Shown one piece after another: positions 10,484 through 17,935 of a DNA stretch of 55,479 nucleotides (position 1 is the stretch's first letter; each line of letters opens with the position of its first letter). The position numbers and the translations under genes are program-made. Source of the DNA: Bacteroidaceae bacterium (GTDB lineage Bacteria > Bacteroidota > Bacteroidia > Bacteroidales > Bacteroidaceae); NCBI GenBank assembly GCA_017522785.1, contig JAFWYF010000004.1, positions 1 through 55,479 of the forward strand, in the 5' to 3' direction. The notes beneath the pieces were generated by a model. The model was given only the letters and a program-made list of their open reading frames with translations. It had not been told where the DNA came from and searched no databases.

Positions 10484-10538
10484 AATAGATATAAAAATAA
10501 TGGCAACTGTTTGGTTGCCATTATTTTTATATCTATTT
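10483..10538 (+). terminator. Long palindromic terminator overlapping the sulfatase stop codon
   Basis: A perfect 25-bp inverted repeat (arms 10483-10507 and 10514-10538) with a 6-nt loop. The core ATGGCAAC/GTTGCCAT is flanked by A-rich left and T-rich right arms, so it can act in both directions. The left arm begins at the last base of the sulfatase TAA. Confidence 0.85.
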
Positions 10539-10613
10539 AGTTCATTAAACAAGAACAATAGGATAAATATTACATTGTTAATATAACTCTAAAAGTAAAA
10601 CTCTTAACTAAAG

Positions 10614-10649
10614 ACAACCCACCACTGAACTAATCCAGTGGTGGGTTGT
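10614..10649 (-). terminator. Hairpin downstream of the DUF3472-type gene
   Basis: A perfect 14-bp inverted repeat (ACAACCCACCACTG, 8-nt loop, CAGTGGTGGGTTGT) located 30 nt past the stop of the minus-strand gene 10680-11978. The T tract after it is weak (CTTTAGTT), so it may be a terminator or a transcript-end stabiliser. Confidence 0.6.
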
Positions 10650-10679
10650 TATAATACTCCATGAATCTATCAACCACTG

Positions 10680-11978
10680 TTATTCGAGAGTAGAGAAATC
10701 GACATCAGGCGCATCTGTTGTATTGCCTGTACGGTCGAAATATGTACCTGCTGTCATGTATTCATCAAAGAAACCTCCCATTGAGAGGAAGAAGTTCTCA
10801 CCTTCTACACCACCCGTATAGTCGAGACGCATCTCTTCTCTACCTGTTGCATCACAAGTAAAACGAGCTTTTGTTACAGGAATCCAACGACCATCTGTAG
10901 TACGCGCCCACTGATTACCATAACACGCCTTTCTTGTAATGTAGCCCATTACAGGGTTGAAGTTCTCTAGGAATGAGTGTGCATTAGTGTACCAAGTTGA
11001 AATTTTTGGACGACGGAAAGAGGCAACAAGTTGCCACTGACCTTTGTCATTATTAAAGAAATAGGCAGTGTAGACAGTGCTTCCTTGACCATCGGGCTTA
11101 ACACCCATAAGGAAACGGCAACGCTCACCAGCTTTCCAATCATAGTGCATATAGCTTTGACCACCTGAGCCTTCGTTTCCAAAATCCTGCACTTTTACAC
11201 CTTCGCCTTTTTTAACAAGCGTTACACGCAATGAGTCGGGAATTTCTGCGGCATTGTCTGTTTCATAAGGACTCCATACAGAGAAAAGCACTCTTCTTGG
11301 GTGTGGAGTGTTGTTCTGCATACCAAAATAGCCCTCTCCAAATCCACAAGCCATATAGTAGCTGCTAGGGATATCACCCTCTTCAGGTACAATAACTTCG
11401 TTATAGAACCACTCTATATTTTCGTTAGGAAGAGTGTAACCTAAATGTACCGATGGGCCACGACGTCCAAAATGGGTGCTGAAGTTTGGAGCAACATAAA
11501 CAACAGGAGCGACATCACTACCAATGATAGCTGCAGAAACATTACCAAAGTCGGAACCTTCGTTTATTTTCACTCCACGAATATCCATTTTTATATATCC
11601 GGGACTCTCAACATTGAAACTACCTATTTCAACGCGTGTAAGAGTGTCGCTGTTTAATGTAACGTTTTTCTTTTTGTCCAACAAAGAGACCTCTATATCT
11701 GAGTGTCCCTTAGCTTGCAATGCAACATTTATTTTACTACTCTCTTTTGCCCTAAAATAGAAGCTGATGACTGTCTCATTATCATTCCAGTTGCGTATGG
11801 CACAACTATTCTCATCGATAGAAGCTGTGTTCCCCGAGGTTATATACGCATTACCCGATAAGTAGACAACACTCTCATTCTGAGTAACAACCGGCGAAGA
11901 TTTGAACGAGACCACAGCCAAAGAGATGAGCAAAGCCACCGCCAAAAATGCCAAGCACAAAACTAGTTTCTTTTTCAT
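10680..11978 (-). CDS. DUF3472 domain protein with N-terminal DUF5077-like domain
   Basis: 432 residues. An N-terminal hydrophobic segment (residues 4-25) is a signal peptide or membrane anchor. Residues about 35-165 form a beta-sandwich of DUF5077 type (VYLSGNAYITSGN). Residues about 175-370 match the DUF3472 pattern (FGRRGPSVHLGY, FGEGYFGMQNN, RFLMGVKPDGQG, FLENFNPVMGYITRKACYGN). This combination is common in Bacteroidota secreted proteins near glycan-degradation genes, but no activity is known to me. It is a monocistronic gene with its own -7 element (12034-12041) and a hairpin behind it. Family assignment is by recognition of the sequence pattern only. Confidence 0.75.
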   Translation of the reverse strand: MKKKLVLCLAFLAVALLISLAVVSFKSSPVVTQNESVVYLSGNAYITSGNTASIDENSCAIRNWNDNETVISFYFRAKESSKINVALQAKGHSDIEVSLLDKKKNVTLNSDTLTRVEIGSFNVESPGYIKMDIRGVKINEGSDFGNVSAAIIGSDVAPVVYVAPNFSTHFGRRGPSVHLGYTLPNENIEWFYNEVIVPEEGDIPSSYYMACGFGEGYFGMQNNTPHPRRVLFSVWSPYETDNAAEIPDSLRVTLVKKGEGVKVQDFGNEGSGGQSYMHYDWKAGERCRFLMGVKPDGQGSTVYTAYFFNNDKGQWQLVASFRRPKISTWYTNAHSFLENFNPVMGYITRKACYGNQWARTTDGRWIPVTKARFTCDATGREEMRLDYTGGVEGENFFLSMGGFFDEYMTAGTYFDRTGNTTDAPDVDFSTLE

Positions 11979-12268
11979 AGATAAACTGTATTAGAAATTA
12001 TCACTTAAATATTTATATACAAAGCATAAAGTGCAAAAGTAATTAAAAAACATTTCACTCCTATAGCAAATGTAAAATTTGTTAATTCTATAAATTTTAT
12101 TTGGTTACTCAATAATTACACTATGAATTACAAACTACTGAATATTTTGCAATAATAGGAAGATAGTTTCATTGCAAAAAGTCTGTAAATATATAATTCT
12201 CACCCCCTATATTTCTAATTAGACATCTAAGCAAACTGCTTCGAAGTTGCGCAAAAGGTGTTGAAGAA
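11979..12268. other. AT-rich intergenic region upstream of the DUF3472-type gene
   Basis: About 290 nt with no credible gene between the DUF3472-type gene and the tRNA-Pro terminator. The only feature I can support is the minus-strand -7 element at 12034-12041. A short CACCCCC-containing segment near 12200 has no recognised meaning. Confidence 0.5.
12034..12041 (-). promoter_or_regulatory. -7 promoter element of the DUF3472-type gene
   Basis: TACTTTTG on the minus strand, an exact TAnnTTTG match about 56 nt upstream of the ATG. The nearest upstream TTTG lies 25 nt away, longer than the usual 19-21 nt spacing. Confidence 0.5.
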
Positions 12269-12310
12269 AACAAAAATGGTTCTACAGATATTTGTAGAAC
12301 CATTTTTGTT
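12269..12310 (-). terminator. Terminator of tRNA-Pro
   Basis: A perfect 18-bp inverted repeat (arms 12269-12286 and 12293-12310, 6-nt loop). On the minus strand the core stem TGGTTCTACA/TGTAGAACCA is followed by TTTTTGTTTTC. It begins 2 nt beyond the tRNA 3' end, so it ends the tRNA transcript. Confidence 0.88.
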
Positions 12311-12311
12311 G

Positions 12312-12386
12312 TCGGGATGACTGGATTCGAACCAGCGACCACACGCCCCCCAGACGCGTACTCTAACCGGACTGAGCTACATCCCG
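12312..12386 (-). tRNA. tRNA-Pro, anticodon GGG
   Basis: The minus-strand sequence folds as a cloverleaf: acceptor stem CGGGATG/CATCCCG, D-arm with AGCTCAGTCCGGTTAGAG, anticodon stem CGCGT/GCGTG with loop CTGGGGG (anticodon GGG at 12351-12349, preceded by U33), and T-arm containing GGTTCGAATCC. The discriminator base is A. The 3' CCA is not encoded, so it must be added after transcription. It reads CCC and CCU proline codons. A promoter lies just upstream and a terminator just downstream, so it is a single-gene transcript. Confidence 0.95.
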
Positions 12387-12410
12387 CTCTTCTTTGTCTG
12401 TTTGCGATTG

Positions 12411-12441
12411 CAAAGGTACATCTTTTTTGTCAATCTGCAAC
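12411..12441 (-). promoter_or_regulatory. Promoter of tRNA-Pro
   Basis: On the minus strand GTTG (12441-12438), a 19-nt spacer and TACCTTTG (12418-12411). The -7 box is a perfect match and the -33 box matches three of four bases of TTTG at the standard spacing. The start would be near 12404, about 18 nt before the mature tRNA. Confidence 0.65.
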
Positions 12442-12521
12442 AATCTTAGAAGATTTTTTTCATCTTTTTCGAAATTTTATTTACATCATATTGTTTTTCA
12501 GTAAAATAAGAACAGCAAATG

Positions 12522-14285
12522 CTACCTCCCTTGCTGAACAAGCCCCATAACACGCAACCAATTTCCACCCCACAGTTTCTCTATATCCTCCTCTTTATAT
12601 CCACAGCGCAACAATTCACGTGTTAAGTTACGTAATTGAGATGCATCGGCACAGCCAACAACAGTTCCATCGCCGTCGAAATCGCTGCCAATGCCGACAT
12701 GGTCAATGCCTGCAATATTCACAGCATGATTCAGATGACGCATAAAATCGTCTAATGTAGCTACGCCATTATCAACTAGAAAACCACTATACATGGTTAT
12801 TTGCACAACACCACCGCATTTTGCCAAAGCACGCAACTGGTCATCTGTTATATTTCGAGGATGATTGCATAGTGCTTTGCACGAAGAGTGTGAACAAACA
12901 ATCGGTAGTTCACTTGCCTGCAACACATCATAAAAAGTTTTCTCCGAGGTATGCGACAAATCGACCATCATTCCAACTCTATTCATCTCACGCACCACTT
13001 TATAGCCAAAGTCGCTTAAGCCGTTATGTTCTCCTTTTCCACGTGCAGAGTCGCAAATATCATTATCACCATTATGGCATAGTGTCATATACACAACACC
13101 CATTTCGCGAAAACGTTCTATATTTGACAAATCGCCCCCTATTGCATATCCATTTTCGATACCACACATAATAGCCTTTTTACCGAAGTGCTTGCATTGC
13201 AAAAGTTCGTTCGGGGTACTACACAAAGCCACGTGCAAAGAAGAACGCTCCACCCTATTTGCAATGCCTCTTAGAAGAGAATTGGCTTTCTCTGTTGCCA
13301 ATGATAAGGAGAGCGCATCACGTTCTTGTTGAGGCAGATAGGCGACCATAGTTGCGACATCCAAACCACCTTCATCCATTTTATGCAAATCGACAAGAGC
13401 CACATTACTACGAACATCTAACTCATAGCCCTTTTCAAAGAGCATTGGAGTGTCGCAGTGGGAATCGAGGGTAATAATTTTACGATGTAACTCTTTCGCT
13501 CGATTATACAACGACGCTTCATGCACAAGCCATTCAAAGAGTGGCATCATACAACGATTGGAATCCTTTAGAATGAAACTTTCGGGATGCCACTGCACAC
13601 CAATAACAGCATGTCCATCAACGGCTTCCATGCCCTCTATAACCCCATCGGGAGAAATTGCCGAGATTAAGAACCCTTGCGGAACCTTACTAACCGCCTG
13701 ATGATGAAACGTATTTACAGCAAGAGACTCACAGCCGAAAATTGTTGCCAATTTAGAGCCCGGTACTATGTTTACTGCGTGCGTAGCAACACCACGCTCC
13801 TCGGTTTGGTCGTGGTTCAACAACTCTTTGCCAAGAGCGGCATATATATCTTGATGCACTTTGCCACCCAAAGCAACAGCCAGCGTTTGTATACCACGAC
13901 ATATTCCCAAAATGGGCAACTGTCTATCGAGTGCCAGCTTTACAAGCAACAGTTCCTGTTCATCTCTTTTGGGGTTTATGGTGTGCAGGAGTGAATAATC
14001 GGGTTCATCCCCCATGTAACGTGGGTCGATATCGGCACCACCAGAGAGCACTATCGCATCAACAGTTTTCAAAGTATCGACAAGTGCATCGCGATGCAAA
14101 TATGGGGGAATTAGCAAAGGTACTCCGCCCGCCTCGAGAACAGAAGCATAGTAAGCTTCTGCTAAACAGGCATTACCTTCGTTGAAATTTGCAGTAATCC
14201 CTATAAGCGGTTTATTACCACCTATAGGGAATTTTGCATGTAGTTCATTATATTCACCTGCAAGATTGAATTGTACCATCTCCAT
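12522..14285 (-). CDS. Fused class I glutamine amidotransferase (C26/PuuD-like) and M19 membrane-dipeptidase-like enzyme
   Basis: 587 residues, no signal peptide, so probably cytoplasmic. The N-terminal half (about 25-255) is a class I glutamine-amidotransferase/gamma-glutamyl hydrolase domain with nucleophile C129 in LGICRG and the H233/E235 pair in GVQWHPE. The C-terminal half (about 265-585) is a peptidase M19 (renal dipeptidase) domain with metal ligands H276 and D278 (DSHCDTP), E377 (GIENG), H445 (DLSHTSE), H466 (CSHSS) and D535 (GIGSDFDG). All expected catalytic residues of both halves are present. Known C26 members remove gamma-glutamyl groups, and M19 enzymes cleave dipeptides such as Cys-Gly, so the fusion could degrade gamma-glutamyl peptides in two steps; this is inference. 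Its ATG overlaps the stop of the Lrp/AsnC regulator (TAATG), implying coupled translation. Confidence 0.88.
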   Translation of the reverse strand: MEMVQFNLAGEYNELHAKFPIGGNKPLIGITANFNEGNACLAEAYYASVLEAGGVPLLIPPYLHRDALVDTLKTVDAIVLSGGADIDPRYMGDEPDYSLLHTINPKRDEQELLLVKLALDRQLPILGICRGIQTLAVALGGKVHQDIYAALGKELLNHDQTEERGVATHAVNIVPGSKLATIFGCESLAVNTFHHQAVSKVPQGFLISAISPDGVIEGMEAVDGHAVIGVQWHPESFILKDSNRCMMPLFEWLVHEASLYNRAKELHRKIITLDSHCDTPMLFEKGYELDVRSNVALVDLHKMDEGGLDVATMVAYLPQQERDALSLSLATEKANSLLRGIANRVERSSLHVALCSTPNELLQCKHFGKKAIMCGIENGYAIGGDLSNIERFREMGVVYMTLCHNGDNDICDSARGKGEHNGLSDFGYKVVREMNRVGMMVDLSHTSEKTFYDVLQASELPIVCSHSSCKALCNHPRNITDDQLRALAKCGGVVQITMYSGFLVDNGVATLDDFMRHLNHAVNIAGIDHVGIGSDFDGDGTVVGCADASQLRNLTRELLRCGYKEEDIEKLWGGNWLRVMGLVQQGR

Positions 14286-14752
14286 TACATTGGAAGATTC
14301 CTTTTTACACTGCCATCGAGTACAATCATAGTCTCTGTACTAACAACTCCGGGTATGTTTTGAACTTTACCGTTCAACAACTCCATAAGTTCCTCATTAT
14401 CATGGGCATACATTTTAACCAATATAGAATATGGGCCTGTTGTATAGCAACATTCTACCACTTCGGGTATCTCTTTGAGATGCTCTACCGCAGTTTTATA
14501 CATAGAACCTTTCTCTAAACGAATTCCTATGTAGGTACATGTTTTATATCCTAGACTCTTGAAATCTATTTCGTAACATGAACCGGAAATTATACCCATA
14601 TCTATTAGATGTTGAACGCGCAAATGAATTGCTGCGCGCGACACCCCACATAGTTCGGCAACATTACGGAAAGGAGTTCTGGCATCTTTGGAGATGATAC
14701 TGAGAATTTTCAAATCGAGGCTGTCGACTTTACACTCTGTACTGTTTTTCAT
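14285..14752 (-). CDS. Lrp/AsnC family transcriptional regulator
   Basis: 155 residues. An N-terminal winged helix-turn-helix (about 10-65, with DLKILSIISKDARTPFRNVA and GVSRAAIHLRVQHLIDMGII) precedes an AsnC-type RAM ligand-binding and oligomerisation domain (about 75-150, with VVECCYTTGPYSILVKMYA). Such proteins sense amino acids and control amino-acid metabolism genes. It directly precedes and overlaps the amidotransferase-dipeptidase fusion, so it probably regulates, or responds to products of, peptide degradation. A 9-bp inverted repeat (14771-14807) lies just upstream. Confidence 0.93.
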   Translation of the reverse strand: MKNSTECKVDSLDLKILSIISKDARTPFRNVAELCGVSRAAIHLRVQHLIDMGIISGSCYEIDFKSLGYKTCTYIGIRLEKGSMYKTAVEHLKEIPEVVECCYTTGPYSILVKMYAHDNEELMELLNGKVQNIPGVVSTETMIVLDGSVKRNLPM

Positions 14753-14770
14753 GATATTTGTTGATAAGGC

Positions 14771-14807
14771 TGAAGCTTATGCGACTATCATTTCGCTGTA
14801 AGCTTCA
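14771..14807 (-). repeat. Inverted repeat upstream of the Lrp/AsnC gene
   Basis: TGAAGCTTA and TAAGCTTCA form a perfect 9-bp inverted repeat with a 19-nt loop in the 68-nt gap between the FKBP lipoprotein gene and the regulator. It could be a weak intercistronic hairpin or an operator for the regulator; the sequence alone does not decide. Confidence 0.4.
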
Positions 14808-14820
14808 AAAGGTTAGTTAG

Positions 14821-15648
14821 TTATTTTGTTTTATCTATTACTTTTACAATTTCCAAATCGAACACCAAAACACTATAGGGCGGTATTCGAGAGGTTCCTT
14901 GTGCACCATAGCCTAATTGCCATGGAATATACACTTTGCACACTGTTCCTTCTGGTATAATTTGCAATGCCTGAGAAAAACCCGGTATTACATCCTTGAC
15001 AAAAAACTCAACTTCACGACCGCGTGACGTATCAAACATGCGACCATTTGTGAACGCTCCTTTGTATATACACGACACAGCATCGTCTATTGTAGCAATT
15101 GCCCCATTTCCTTGTCTTAATATTTTGTATTGCAGACCATTTGGAAGAGAAACCACTCCCTCGCGTGTTGAGTTCATTTGCATAAATTTTTCACTTTCGC
15201 CACGATAACGAGAACTATTCACGCATTCGATAGCCTCACTGTTATCCATTAAGCCATGCCCTTTTACACATGCAATGACTCCTTTAATAAAAAGCTCTGG
15301 ACACAATGTGCGAAGCGTGTCTGTTCTATAGATTGTTTTATTTGCTTGACTTAGCATATCGATAGCCGTTGCTCCCACGCCAAGGCCACGCGAATAGGCC
15401 AAAGCTTTCGAGTTGTCGGATTTTGGGAAAGCATCGTACACCCCACGAAGAAAATCTTCAATATCGGCAGAATCTACGCCCAATTCTTCGTAAATGATAT
15501 TAGGAAGTTCCTGAGCCATATATACACCTGCCGAATATGACAAAGAATCGTCAAGAGTATTCAATGAAGCATCATTATCTGCCATCTTACCACATGATGT
15601 TATGGCAAGCAACAGACCTGCGACAAAGAAATAAACAACCTTTTTCAT
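14821..15648 (-). CDS. FKBP-type peptidyl-prolyl isomerase lipoprotein
   Basis: 275 residues. The N-terminus (MKKVVYFFVAGLLLAITSC) is a lipoprotein signal with lipid-bearing C19, so the protein should be membrane-anchored and act on periplasmic or envelope proteins. An FKBP N-terminal dimerisation-type domain spans about 30-150 and a C-terminal FKBP domain about 175-275, with NGRMFDTSRG, VIPGFSQALQIIPEG, and YGAQGTSRIPPYSVLVFDLE. It lies 6 nt downstream of a second FKBP gene, which has the same two-domain layout but no signal, so the two probably arose by duplication. Confidence 0.9.
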   Translation of the reverse strand: MKKVVYFFVAGLLLAITSCGKMADNDASLNTLDDSLSYSAGVYMAQELPNIIYEELGVDSADIEDFLRGVYDAFPKSDNSKALAYSRGLGVGATAIDMLSQANKTIYRTDTLRTLCPELFIKGVIACVKGHGLMDNSEAIECVNSSRYRGESEKFMQMNSTREGVVSLPNGLQYKILRQGNGAIATIDDAVSCIYKGAFTNGRMFDTSRGREVEFFVKDVIPGFSQALQIIPEGTVCKVYIPWQLGYGAQGTSRIPPYSVLVFDLEIVKVIDKTK

Positions 15649-15654
15649 TTCTAT

Positions 15655-16239
15655 TTAAAGAACTTTGATGAGTTCCACATCGAAAATGAGAGCACTGTAT
15701 GGAGGAATGTGCTCACCTGCACCGTGCGCACCATACGCCATTTCCTGAGGTATGAAAAGACGCCATTTTGCACCTTCGGACATTAGTTGCAATGCTTCAA
15801 CCCAACCTGCAATAACCTGTGAAACCCCAAACACAGCAGGTTCGCCACGTTTAATAGAACTATCGAAGATTGTTCCGTCTATTAATGTACCCTCGTAGTG
15901 GCACTGCACTCTATCTGTTGCCTTAGGTTGTTTACCATTACCCTCCTTTAGCACCATATATTGCAAACCACTGGGAAGAGTAACAACACCCTCGCGTTTC
16001 TTATTCTCTTCGAGGAATGAGACACCGGCCTCTTTTACCTTTGCGTAAGCCTCTTCTGCTAGTTTCTGAAAATGTTCACTGACAACTTTCTGAGCCTCAG
16101 CATGCGACATTTCTGTTTTGCCACCCGCCAGAACATCTTTGACTCCTTTTACAAATTCGTCCAAAGCAAGCTCATTTACACCCATAGAGAGAAGGTTCTG
16201 CCCTATGCCCATTCCTAATCCATATGCGAATTTATCCAT
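15655..16239 (-). CDS. FKBP-type peptidyl-prolyl cis-trans isomerase (FklB/Mip-like)
   Basis: 194 residues without a signal peptide. The N-terminal helical part (about 1-85) matches the FKBP N-domain (FAYGLGMGIGQNLLSMGV). The C-terminal FKBP domain (about 100-194) has CHYEGTLIDGTIFDSSIKRG, FGVSQVIAGWVEALQLM and YGAHGAGEHIPPYSALIFDV. It catalyses proline isomerisation during protein folding, presumably in the cytoplasm. It is the first gene of a minus-strand group with the FKBP lipoprotein, Lrp/AsnC and the fused peptidase. A weak -7-like TATATTCG lies about 95 nt upstream. Confidence 0.9.
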   Translation of the reverse strand: MDKFAYGLGMGIGQNLLSMGVNELALDEFVKGVKDVLAGGKTEMSHAEAQKVVSEHFQKLAEEAYAKVKEAGVSFLEENKKREGVVTLPSGLQYMVLKEGNGKQPKATDRVQCHYEGTLIDGTIFDSSIKRGEPAVFGVSQVIAGWVEALQLMSEGAKWRLFIPQEMAYGAHGAGEHIPPYSALIFDVELIKVL

Positions 16240-16658
16240 TATTAAAAATTTTAAGATTTATAAATTATTATTTTTCCACTATTATTCTGTCATTTTGTAA
16301 AAGCCAGTTCCCGCTAAACAGAGAACGGTTCGGTGCGAATATACAACATATTTATTTACAATTGATATTTTTTGCAAGATTTTTTTAGTACGAAAACCAC
16401 CACAACAGCAAAAACGATGAATACAAAGGCTTTAATCTTTACATTTTGTCATTTTACACAAAAAGAACTTTTTGATACCAATATCATCTTTTTTGCATAA
16501 AAACTGTTTTAGGATTTATAGATACCTAAACAGTGTATAAATATCATTAAAAAAGAGATTTTTTGATAAAGTTAAAAACACCAATTACATTAAACCTCAA
16601 TTTTATTTTATAACTTAGCAACCTAATAAATTTACAGCAATTCAAATTTGAATAATAG
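16240..16658. other. Divergent AT-rich intergenic region (FKBP pair / metal permease operon)
   Basis: About 420 nt without a gene. A TATATTCG sequence on the minus strand (16335-16342) is one base off the TAnnTTTG consensus and could drive the FKBP genes. TAACTTAG at 16611-16618 on the plus strand is a similar one-mismatch candidate for the downstream operon. An imperfect hairpin (ACTGTTTTAGG ... CCTAAACAGT, 16503-16534) lies between them. None has a convincing -33 element. Confidence 0.4.
16335..16342 (-). promoter_or_regulatory. Candidate -7 element of the FKBP pair
   Basis: TATATTCG on the minus strand, one mismatch from TAnnTTTG, about 95 nt upstream of the FKBP start. No -33 box at normal spacing, so this is a weak candidate. 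Confidence 0.35.
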
Positions 16659-17039
16659 ATGGACCCATTCACAATTATACTCATCGTTGTAGCCACAATA
16701 ACCGTAATTTTGTTCTTGATTCAAACATTTGTGAATAGGAACAAAAATATAGAAGAAGATGACCATCATCACGATGGTGAAAATGGTGTATGCTGTGGCA
16801 GACACGCAGTGTGTAGCCATGGTTACGACAAAAAAGACCTTTACTTTGACGATGAGGAGCTTGACCGTTTCAAAGAAAAGCCACAAGAGGAGTACACCGA
16901 CAAGGAGATTGAAGAGTTTCGTAATGTTCTGTACACCATGCAAAAAGATGAGGTTAACTTGTGGATTAAATGTTTGGAGAAACGTCAAATAGAGATTCCG
17001 GAGCAGATAAAAGATGAAATTCTCTTAATATTGCAATAG
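16659..17039 (+). CDS. Small membrane-anchored protein with His/Cys cluster
   Basis: 126 residues, family not recognised. A single N-terminal transmembrane segment (about 4-25, FTIILIVVATITVILFLI) is followed by a short linker with a metal-ligand-rich cluster (DDHHHDGENGVCCGRHAVC, about 34-52) and an acidic, helical C-terminal domain (60-126). It lies 13 nt upstream of a metal ABC permease gene, which suggests a role linked to metal handling, but that rests on the cluster and neighbour only. The topology (anchor first, soluble domain after) cannot be oriented with confidence. Confidence 0.75.
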   Translation: MDPFTIILIVVATITVILFLIQTFVNRNKNIEEDDHHHDGENGVCCGRHAVCSHGYDKKDLYFDDEELDRFKEKPQEEYTDKEIEEFRNVLYTMQKDEVNLWIKCLEKRQIEIPEQIKDEILLILQ

Positions 17040-17052
17040 AGAGCATTGATGT

Positions 17053-17862
17053 ATGGAGATTTTAGGTTACCAATTCTTTCAGAATGCACTTATAGGCAGT
17101 TTACTCGCTTGCTTGGCATGTGCTATCGCAGGGACCTATGCTGTAACTCGTCGTTTGCTATTCATCAGTGGTGGAATTTCACATGCCTCATTTGGAGGTG
17201 TTGGGCTTGGGATGTTTTTGGGCATAAACCCCACTTTGCCAGCATTTATTTTTGCAATTTTATCGGCTTTGGGTGTTCAAAGGCTTGGACGTAGCAAGGA
17301 GATTAGAGAAGATTCTGCAATTGCCGTCTTTTGGGTCTTGGGAATGGCATTGGGAGTTATATTTTGCTTTCTCACTCCAAACTACTCCGGTGAGTTATCG
17401 ACATATCTGTTTGGAAATATATTAGCAATAGACAATAGTGATATTATTTTGCTGGCATGTATATCACTTGCATTAATACTATTCACACTAATTTTCTTTC
17501 GTACCATTTTACTAGTTGCGTTTGACCCTGAGTATGCCATATCACGTAATATCCCGGCACACTTGTTTGAATGTATTATGATGATTTTTATAGCCATAAC
17601 CATAGTGGCAACTCTTCGATTGGTTGGTATAATTCTTGTTATATCGATGCTCACTATCCCACAGATGACAGCTATGATTTTTACAAAAAGTTACAAAAAT
17701 ACGATTATACTATCTGCAATATTCGGTTATTTTGCCTGTATTGTGGGGTTATATATATCATACATAATAGACATTCCATCGGGAGCTTCAATAATAATCT
17801 GCTCTATCTCCATTTATCTTTTATGTATGATAGCGAGGGTTGGCAAAAGGGGTTTAAGATAA
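17053..17862 (+). CDS. Metal ABC transporter permease (ZnuB/TroC type)
   Basis: 269 residues, almost entirely hydrophobic, with about eight transmembrane segments. The segment YAVTRRLLFISGGISHASF is the recognisable ABC-3 family region that contacts the ATPase. The family imports zinc, manganese or iron with a binding protein and an ATPase, neither of which is encoded nearby, so partners must be elsewhere in the genome. It is 13 nt after the His/Cys-rich protein, and a 73-nt gap separates it from the PorW/SprE-like gene. The transported metal cannot be told. Confidence 0.9.
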   Translation: MEILGYQFFQNALIGSLLACLACAIAGTYAVTRRLLFISGGISHASFGGVGLGMFLGINPTLPAFIFAILSALGVQRLGRSKEIREDSAIAVFWVLGMALGVIFCFLTPNYSGELSTYLFGNILAIDNSDIILLACISLALILFTLIFFRTILLVAFDPEYAISRNIPAHLFECIMMIFIAITIVATLRLVGIILVISMLTIPQMTAMIFTKSYKNTIILSAIFGYFACIVGLYISYIIDIPSGASIIICSISIYLLCMIARVGKRGLR

Positions 17863-17935
17863 TTGATTACCCACTTTACAATAAAAATAACTTTTATTAG
17901 TTATTATAATTATAATATATATTAGAAACTATATT

